This document shows positions 57,674 to 64,000 of a stretch of DNA of 64,000 bases, piece by piece. A program made the translations under genes and the position numbers. The notes beneath the pieces are model-generated. The model had not been told where the DNA came from, did no database searches, and was given only the letters and a program-made list of their open reading frames with translations. The stretch is from Mycosarcoma maydis (lineage: Eukaryota > Basidiomycota > Ustilaginomycetes > Ustilaginales). The DNA lies in the NCBI RefSeq assembly GCF_000328475.2, contig NC_026485.1, positions 62,001 to 126,000 on the forward strand, written 5' to 3'. Numbering within the stretch: position 1 is the first letter of the stretch; every line of letters starts with the position of its first letter.

Positions 57674-59963
57674 GTAAGTCTTGTCTTTTCTGAGCCTCCA
57701 TCTGCCCTTGTCGCGAGCAACGTCGATGCCGCCTGCCTGAGCCTCTCGCTTCGTTCCGACGCCTTGGCAGCCTCCTTGACTTGCCTTGCCCGATTTGCTG
57801 GTAGTTCTAGCGCCTCTTCGACACGATCCGGCGCGCTTGGGCTCGGAAGCAGTCTTTGCTGTACCTTTGACGGTCGATCTGACTACCGTCTTGCCAGTCG
57901 GATGGCTCCGAGACTCACTGTGCATTTTGGCTTCCGTTCAGACCGGAATTTGGTTTGCTCTAGAAAGTGTGGATTAGTTTTACATTGCCGCGCAAGTTTC
58001 TATCCCCAGCATGCTGCACACTGCAGGCGGAGGACTTGATGTGCGGCAGCGTCTGTACCATCGAGATTCGAGTGGCTGCAGGCAATAAAGCTTGCGCTCG
58101 CTGCTCCTGTCGCGTTTGGCGCTGCCGCCAGACGCTGGCCAGAATTGGCAGCTTGGAAGAAGCAATTCGCGTCAGCTCTGTGCAGTCTCTAGAGCTGCAA
58201 GGTGAGTTCAATAGAGTCCAGGCGTTGTACGCAAGACACGCTCCGAGTTTAAGCTGCTGTGCCGTCTAAAGCGTGGTCATCATTTGCGGCAATGACCTCG
58301 TCGCCTGGACGGCGGCCACTTTCTGCTCGAGCTCTCAAAGTCTTGCGCGATGATGCATCTACAGGCTGGTTGCACGGCGCTCTTATGTTGGATGGCTTTC
58401 AACTCTCTGTTTTGTGCTGCAGGCGGTGATCCACAGCGGAACAATGTGCGTTGCTTTGTGTCCGCTTGTCAATGGTGCATACAACGCCGATGTGATAGGA
58501 TCTGTCGGGTCATAGGTACAAGCATGGCCGCAACAGCGTCGCCAGCGGAAAGGCACCAGCAGGATCCTCGTTGATGGGCAACTGATGGCATGTTGCTTGA
58601 CGCCAGCTGCGAAGGCCAGTCTACCAGGCACAAGGTGCTGTGCGCAAGGTGTTGTCGACGACCAAGATGACTTGCTCGCCCTCGCCTAGACAGGATGGCC
58701 GAGGCTGCTGTTGTCCCGCCTCGCTTGGTCTTGCATGAATAGCACACGTTGGGCTACCCCTTGCCCTGCGTGCTGCTTTGCCTTTGTTTAGTCTCTCACG
58801 TCTGCAAGCTGAAAGCTAGACGGACCACGCTACCGAGAGCAAGGCGAGGCGAGACGAGGCGCAGCGTAACAGAGACTAGCCACATGATATGATGTCAGTC
58901 TCGTCTTGTCGCTTGACAGGGCGATTCACGACTGGCTTGAGTGATGTTGACTAGCTCTGCGCTGTCAATGTGACGTCGGTGCGCGAAATGCGGGTGGGAT
59001 TTTTCTTGCTCTGCGTGTTAGCTGTGCGCGCGGCGGGTAGGTTTGCGCTATTTTGCCGTGCTTTTTTCGCCTAGCTCTGGTCGTCGCCTCTGTGAATGGC
59101 TTGGCTGTCTGCCGCTTCACCGTGACCGCGCTCGTGCCTGTCTTTTCTTTTTCCTGTGCTTTTTTGGGAGGTACGGATTCTGTTCGGAGCCTCCGTGGCG
59201 GCTGCACGATTTACAGCAGCTGAGCTATGTCGCGCTTTTCTGGCTGGCTCTGTGTTGGCGTGTTGATGGTAGACGGTATTGCGCGTGCGTCGGCTGGCGT
59301 GGCACATTTTGCGGTTGCGCGTGCGCGCGCGCTTTGCCTCTGTGTCTCTCTATCTCTCTCTTCTTGTCTTTGCGCTCAAAGCGCAGCCAAACGAGTCAGT
59401 AGATCGGCCAAGTCGAAAGGCAGCCGTGGAGGCTTTTTTCTTCGCGCTCTCGCTCTGCCCTCGCTCTGCCGTCGCACAGTTTGTCTTTGTACCGATGCCG
59501 CTTGTGCTGTGCCTGGACAGGAACCGTTTTACTCCACCCCCGTCCGATTTCGATTTCCCACATTCGTGACTGCCATCCCTGCCTCTTGTTTTCTCGTTTC
59601 TCGCACCGACCACCCGTGTATGCGTCTGCATGTCTTCTCCTTCCGTCCTTCCTGTCATTTCGACATCAACATCCTCGCTCTCTTTTACCATCCCGATACT
59701 CGCCATCCAAAAGCATCAGCGTCGCACACACACACACACACGCACTGCCACAATCTTCGTTTGCCTCCACCGAAGTCAGCAGTGCTGTATAGAGCGACAA
59801 AGCCCACGATCGAGTAGCAGTCGATTATACCCCATCTCGGCTCGATCTCTGCAATCTTGCTTTAGCCTTCGACACCACTTGTCGTTGCCTTATCCTGACC
59901 AGCTTCAGCACGTTCGTAGCCAACCTTTCTTCCGACTCGTCGCTTTATCCGACAAGGGCAGTC
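57674..59963. other. 2.3-kb stretch: later exons of the serine-rich gene and leader of the zinc-finger gene
   Basis: Donor at 57674. The left part may hold small exons (up to about 58200); the right part (about 58700-59963) is very pyrimidine-rich (runs of CTCT at 59340-59375) and looks like a long leader or promoter of the zinc-finger gene. Heptamer motifs are rare here, unlike other intergenic DNA. Confidence 0.5.
59725..59740 (+). repeat. CA dinucleotide microsatellite
   Basis: Eight CA units upstream of the zinc-finger gene. Confidence 0.85.
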
Positions 59964-62573
59964 ATGGCGGCGTCACCGGAGCTTATCAGCTTCACCAACA
60001 GCCTTCTCAATACTGACAACATGCTCTCACCTCTCCATAACTCCTTTGCCGCCGCAGATGCTGCCGCTCGTAGAACATCCGCCGGCGAACCTTTGAGCGC
60101 AAGCTCGCCGCGCTTCGGCGATTCCTTCATCAACAGTCCCAAGCGCGATCCCCTCCGCGATGGCTACCGCGCAACGCCTCCTTCATCGGCGTGGAGGCAG
60201 TCCGGCTCCTACACTGGCCGCGACGGCTCGCCTTGGTACAACGATGCGCGTTCATCACCCTTTGCATCGTCAGCCGCCCGTGATTATGCTACACTTGAGC
60301 TCGAGTCGAGTCTGGGCGCACCTACACATCCCGCCGGCGACCCAGCACTCCACTATGGCGATACGAGCAGCGCCGATAGCGTCGTTGCACTGCTGCATGC
60401 TGCTGCCGCCGCCAACGAAGCCGGCAAGCAAACCGATCGATCCAACGAGAACCGCTTCCCCTCTCCTAGCGCCTTCTACCAGCAGGGTGTCCCCACCTAC
60501 GCCATTCCACCATACTCGGCTGCCTATCGTTCCAGCTCGTCGGGTCTTGGCGGTTACACCAGCTCACCCAACCTCGGATTCGCACGTCCTTATCGTGGTA
60601 TTGATGCGCCTTTGGATGGCGCCTCTCCCTATGCCCCCGCGACTGTGCAGCCTTCTGCCACCGCCAATACAGCCGCTGCTGTTGCCGCCGCCGCTGACGA
60701 CGACGACCATGACGACACCAAGATCCAAGTCAAGGCCGAGCTGGATACCCACGATCCGGATCCGCAGCGACAACAACCACCGCAGCAACCACCAGCCAAG
60801 AAAGGGCGCGGTCGAGGTCGCAAGAAGAGCAACGTCAAGCTAGAGGCTGATGACGCCTCTCTGTCCTCCACCAACGGCTCGTCCGCACTTGACAGCGTTG
60901 TCTCGGCTGCACTGGCAGCCTCGGAAGCACCCACAACCTACGCTGGACCCGCCTTCTCGCAGTATGGCTATCCCGACTACTCCGCCACCGACATGTCCGC
61001 TGCTGCTTTCTCTGCCAACCCGCTCGTCTCCCTGGCCGCTCAGGTGACTGCATCTATGGCTTCCGTTCCGGCTCCCGCTCTCACAGCTGCGCCTGTGGCT
61101 GATGAGCTTGGCAAGGCGTCTACATCTGCTGCTGCTGCCACTGCGACACCAGCTAATTCAGCTGCTGCTCCAGCTCCTGCGACCGCCTCGCCCACCTCGC
61201 CCAGCCGTACCAAGGCCAAGACGGAAAGCGACGCAGGAGGGCCCAAGCTTCACGAATGCGAGACGTGTGGAAAGTCTTTCAGCCGAAGATCCGACTTGGC
61301 CCGTCATCGACGCATTCACACTGGCGAACGTCCCTACCCTTGCGACTATCCCGGGTGCGGAAAGAGCTTCATCCAGCGATCCGCGCTCACTGTCCATTCG
61401 CGTGTCCACTCGGGCGAACGTCCGCACAAGTGCGAATTTGAAGGATGTGACAAGAGCTTCTCGGACAGCAGTTCACTTGCGCGACACCGACGCACCCACA
61501 CCGGTCGTCGTCCCTACGTCTGCGACTTTCCCAAGTGCGGCAAGATGTTCACTCGACGCACCACGCTCAATCGTCATTCTCGCTGTCATCAACCTGGCTA
61601 CGTCAAGCCCAAGAGCCGCGGCAAGGCTCGCGGCAAGGGTAAAAAGTCGGCCAACAAGGATGGCACTTCTGCTACTATTGACGGGGAGGAGGACGATGAC
61701 GAGGATGACGACGACGACGACGATGATGAAGATGAAGACGACAGCGAGGAGGACGATGACGACGATGACTCTGAAACCGAATCTGGCTCTGGGTCTGAGC
61801 CAGCTAATTCTGTCACTCCGCCCGAGACATCTGCACAGGTAGCTATGGGCACCAAGCGCGCTGCATCTAGACGTCCTCGCAAGAGCTCGCCCGCCAAGAA
61901 GACCAACACGGGCAATGCAGCTGATGTGGTCAACCGCGTGAACCGTTCGGCAAGCGATGCCGAGGCCGCCATGACCCTTGCGCAGGCAGCGCTGCAAGCG
62001 CAATTCAATCCTTACTACGCCGATCAGATCAATGGAGGGACTACAGATGCAGGTCAACTCGGAGCTACTGCTAGCACGCCGTGGACTGGCACTTCGAATT
62101 TTGCTGCGTACCCCATGTCGGCGCAGGACGGTACGGCAGCGCTACTGGCGGCCAGCAACCACCCCGGCTTCTCACCCGGCATGGGCAGCAACGACTCGAA
62201 CGAAGCTATGGAAGCAGCGGCGGCTGTGCTCGGTGGCTTTGCCAACTCGCCCGCTCCGACTTCTGCTGTTGCTGCCACTGCTGGGAACGATCAGGACTCT
62301 GCTCAATCCCTCTCGGAAGCTCAGTTGCTGTTGGATGCCGCCATGAGCCCCGTTTCCAACCACGCAACCATTCCGGGCCTGGCTAGTGCTGCAGTCAAGG
62401 ATGCAGCGGCTAGCGCAACTCGCGGACGTGGTCGGGGCCGTCCTCGTGGATCTCGAGGTGGCGCTAAAGCTGGACGCCCTGCCGGTTCCTCGAGCAAGCT
62501 TGCCAACGAGACGAGTGCCGACATTCTGCACACTTCGCAAGAGGAAACGCCTTCGACCGAGGTCTCCTCTTGA
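59964..62573 (+). CDS. C2H2 zinc-finger transcription factor with four fingers
   Basis: 869 residues, single exon, ATG at 59964. Four consecutive C2H2 fingers lie at about 430-545: finger 1 [20 protein letters not shown], finger 2 [19 protein letters not shown], finger 3 [19 protein letters not shown] and finger 4 [19 protein letters not shown], with TGERP/SGERP/TGRRP linkers typical of DNA-binding arrays. The N-terminal 400 residues are S/A/P-rich and disordered. After the fingers is an acidic run of about 30 Asp/Glu (about 575-605) that could act as an activation domain. Near the C-terminus an AT-hook-like segment ([13 protein letters not shown], about 818-830) adds DNA contact; another GRGRKK lies at about 280. 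The target genes are unknown. The long pyrimidine-rich leader suggests a complex promoter. Confidence 0.93.
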   Translation: MAASPELISFTNSLLNTDNMLSPLHNSFAAADAAARRTSAGEPLSASSPRFGDSFINSPKRDPLRDGYRATPPSSAWRQSGSYTGRDGSPWYNDARSSPFASSAARDYATLELESSLGAPTHPAGDPALHYGDTSSADSVVALLHAAAAANEAGKQTDRSNENRFPSPSAFYQQGVPTYAIPPYSAAYRSSSSGLGGYTSSPNLGFARPYRGIDAPLDGASPYAPATVQPSATANTAAAVAAAADDDDHDDTKIQVKAELDTHDPDPQRQQPPQQPPAKKGRGRGRKKSNVKLEADDASLSSTNGSSALDSVVSAALAASEAPTTYAGPAFSQYGYPDYSATDMSAAAFSANPLVSLAAQVTASMASVPAPALTAAPVADELGKASTSAAAATATPANSAAAPAPATASPTSPSRTKAKTESDAGGPKLHECETCGKSFSRRSDLARHRRIHTGERPYPCDYPGCGKSFIQRSALTVHSRVHSGERPHKCEFEGCDKSFSDSSSLARHRRTHTGRRPYVCDFPKCGKMFTRRTTLNRHSRCHQPGYVKPKSRGKARGKGKKSANKDGTSATIDGEEDDDEDDDDDDDDEDEDDSEEDDDDDDSETESGSGSEPANSVTPPETSAQVAMGTKRAASRRPRKSSPAKKTNTGNAADVVNRVNRSASDAEAAMTLAQAALQAQFNPYYADQINGGTTDAGQLGATASTPWTGTSNFAAYPMSAQDGTAALLAASNHPGFSPGMGSNDSNEAMEAAAAVLGGFANSPAPTSAVAATAGNDQDSAQSLSEAQLLLDAAMSPVSNHATIPGLASAAVKDAAASATRGRGRGRPRGSRGGAKAGRPAGSSSKLANETSADILHTSQEETPSTEVSS
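61688..61770 (+). repeat. Acidic codon repeat (GAY/GAR) within the zinc-finger gene
   Basis: A run of GAC, GAT and GAG codons giving about 27 acidic residues with a single serine. Probably variable in length between strains. Confidence 0.8.
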
Positions 62574-63221
62574 GATGGTGTAGCCCTCCCGTTCCCCTCG
62601 CTCCCCCTTATAGTGTCGCTTTCTTCCTACATTCTTCCTTTCGACTCGAAGGATGGTTTTGATTGCCGTCCGATGAGCATAGCAACTCCAATTGTATTTG
62701 TATCCGCCTTCCCTTCTTTGATTTTGCATTTTTTGACTGTTCTTCTAATGACCCCACCCTTTCTGCGGTCTCAACTTGTAATGCATAGACTTGATCCGCG
62801 GACACTGGCTCGAAGGCGTGTGGCTCGGTTTGTTGAAGGGACAAGAACAAACACGAAAGGTGTTACTGTGTGCGGGTGCATACAGCTTTTAACGAGCGAA
62901 GCACGATCAACTCAGTCACGAGTGATTCGTGATTCACGACTCGTGACTTTCATGTTTGACGTTTCGTGTTTGCAGGAAGCAGATGTTAGAGCGGTGGTTT
63001 GGGTTTGGTCGCTGGGCTGGGTGATTCACGATTCACGATTCACGACACGATTTTCCTTCCGCACGATTCGTGATTCAAGACACGAACGCGAGAGACGGAC
63101 AGGGCAGCAAACGACCAACGACGAACGCGAGCGAAGTCTGGCTTGCGTCGAGCGAGGCTTCTAGCTGGATTTCTCGAGGAGCCTCTCTTTACTCTGAACC
63201 ACATTCTCAGGTGTTTTCAAA
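62574..63221. other. Intergenic: zinc-finger gene to twin-CX9C gene
   Basis: 648 nt. No gene. Heptamer cluster at 63020-63075 (GATTCACGATTCACGATTCACG, then CACGATTCGTGATTC), with an earlier one at 62919-62945. Confidence 0.75.
63020..63046 (+). repeat. Heptamer cluster (TTCACGA)
   Basis: Three TTCACGA units in direct succession, with an inverted pair at 63061-63075. About 180 bases upstream of the twin-CX9C gene. Confidence 0.85.
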
Positions 63222-63626
63222 ATGTCGGCGTCATCAACACCATCATCACTGTTGTCTCGATACGAGCAATATGTGGCGGAAGATGTCGCGTACCACAAAG
63301 CGTCTACGCCAGTCTCGGAAATGCCTTCGTGCACCAACATGTTTGACAAGTGGGCAGCGTGTTTCGCGCTAGGCCCGCAGCTGAAGGCGGTGTATCGGTA
63401 CGGTGGGCTACAAGACTGCAAGGCCAAGTTGGACGATTTCAAGCACTGTTTGACAATGAAAGGTATGTCGACCGAGGACAAGTACGAGGCTTGGATTCGC
63501 AGAAAGGCTGAAAAGACGGCCGAGAAAAGGTTGGGTAGGGAAAGTGCGGAGAACGTCTGGGAGCTCAGGAGAGATCCAAATGAGGAGGTTACGACCAAGA
63601 CGCGAGCTGGTGTGACTATCGTATGA
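63222..63626 (+). CDS. DUF3128/Emi1-type twin-CX9C mitochondrial protein
   Basis: 134 residues, ATG at 63222. The twin CX9C motif is exact: C37 and C47 (CTNMFDKWAAC), then C66 and C76 (CKAKLDDFKHC), spaced as in CHCH-like proteins. Such proteins are imported into the intermembrane space and oxidised by Mia40. The motif and flanking sequence (YEAWIRRKAEKTAEKRLGRES then VWELR) match the DUF3128 family, whose yeast member Emi1 is needed for normal sporulation and mitochondrial function. The molecular role is not known. Confidence 0.88.
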   Translation: MSASSTPSSLLSRYEQYVAEDVAYHKASTPVSEMPSCTNMFDKWAACFALGPQLKAVYRYGGLQDCKAKLDDFKHCLTMKGMSTEDKYEAWIRRKAEKTAEKRLGRESAENVWELRRDPNEEVTTKTRAGVTIV

Positions 63627-63865
63627 TGTTGGCAGACTGGATCGACGTTGGCATTCTTCAAGCGCAGCTGCACTTCCCGACGCTCAAGTGCAAGATCGAC
63701 CCGATCGACACAATCGACATGGCTGCCTAGTTGCCTAGTTGCTTCTCCGCCTCGTTTCCCCAATGTGAGCACCAACAAGCCTAAGCATCTTGGCAGTTGC
63801 TAGACGACATGCTAAGACATAGGATTGGACACTTGACATACATTTACTCTGCACTTGGGTTAAGC

Positions 63866-64000
63866 TCACCGTTGCTCGCCGTTTTTTCGCAGCGCTTGCT
63901 TTTGCAGCAGGTCCACCGAATCCAGCGAAAGATCGGGCTGTTCTCGAACCATGCGACGCCGATGTGCTGGCGCGCTCGATCTTGGGACGAGCGGTTTGCT
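63866..64000 (-). CDS. Partial frame at right edge, unknown
   Basis: On the minus strand a frame without stop enters from the right edge and ends at TGA at 63868-63866 after 44 codons. It reads RRRMVREQPDLSLDSVDLLQ and ends KNGEQR. I do not recognise it. It could be the end of a gene that starts outside the window. A GTGAGC in its last codons could also be a splice donor, in which case the exon ends a few bases earlier. Confidence 0.4.
   Translation of the reverse strand, partial: SKPLVPRSSAPAHRRRMVREQPDLSLDSVDLLQKQALRKNGEQR

Noticed and set aside
63161..63778. Minus frame overlapping the twin-CX9C gene
   Set aside because: Antisense shadow of a well-supported gene with exact CX9C spacing.
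1..64000. tRNA, rRNA, transposon or integrated virus
   Set aside because: I looked for T-loop like GGTTCGAATCC patterns, transposase or reverse-transcriptase motifs and long terminal repeats by eye and found none. A dedicated search could still find short RNA genes.

Overview
This window is nuclear DNA of a smut fungus: an Ustilaginomycete close to Ustilago maydis or one of its relatives. The assignment rests on gene content (SHO1, LIS1, kinesin-4, PEX13, AP-2 and AP-3 adaptors), on large intron-poor reading frames, and on the few introns present being short (about 80-100 nt, GTRAGT donors). The intergenic DNA is also full of the heptamer TTCACGA/TCGTGAA. Exact copies of the nonamer ACAAAGGGA, known as the U. 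maydis pheromone response element, are present. All genes are ordinary eukaryotic ones. No tRNA, rRNA, transposon, CRISPR array or virus was found.

Layout, left to right. The left edge cuts the 5' end of an AP-2 mu gene whose upstream region holds three pheromone response elements. Then follow RRP46 (exosome), TIM54 (mitochondrial import), APL5 (AP-3 delta), an ABCG half transporter, a 2.3 kb gap with one doubtful gene, and a molybdenum-cofactor-sulfurase-like enzyme. Next come a mitochondrial TPR protein (Mgr3-like), HUT1 (nucleotide-sugar transporter), a 96-residue membrane protein and a phytanoyl-CoA dioxygenase-like protein. At 21.4-23.1 kb a single frame joins a LOG (cytokinin-activating) domain to a CAF16-type ABC ATPase. 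After it lie a two-exon gene for a putative secreted protein, a mitochondrial ribosomal protein (MRPL51/mL43), SHO1 (osmosensor) and a 1948-residue kinesin-4.

The second half holds a peroxisomal enoyl-CoA hydratase ending in SKL, NC2 beta (Dr1), DAHP synthase, a 2058-residue RING-H2 protein, and a 173-bp heptamer array in the promoter shared with glycyl-tRNA synthetase. Then come a flavodoxin-like quinone reductase with a clear TATA box, LIS1/PAC1, PEX13, a serine-rich gene whose 3' end could not be resolved, a four-finger C2H2 transcription factor, a twin-CX9C mitochondrial protein and a partial frame at the right edge.

The genes do not form one pathway or a biosynthetic cluster. Small links are visible: a peroxisomal importer (PEX13) and a PTS1 enzyme; several mitochondrial proteins; two clathrin-type adaptors; two microtubule-motor components (kinesin-4 and LIS1). 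The points most worth following are the LOG-CAF16 fusion, the pheromone-element cluster next to AP-2 mu, the secreted protein, and the dispersed heptamer family. Start codons were chosen as the first in-frame ATG that fits the family; non-ATG upstream extensions were trimmed.
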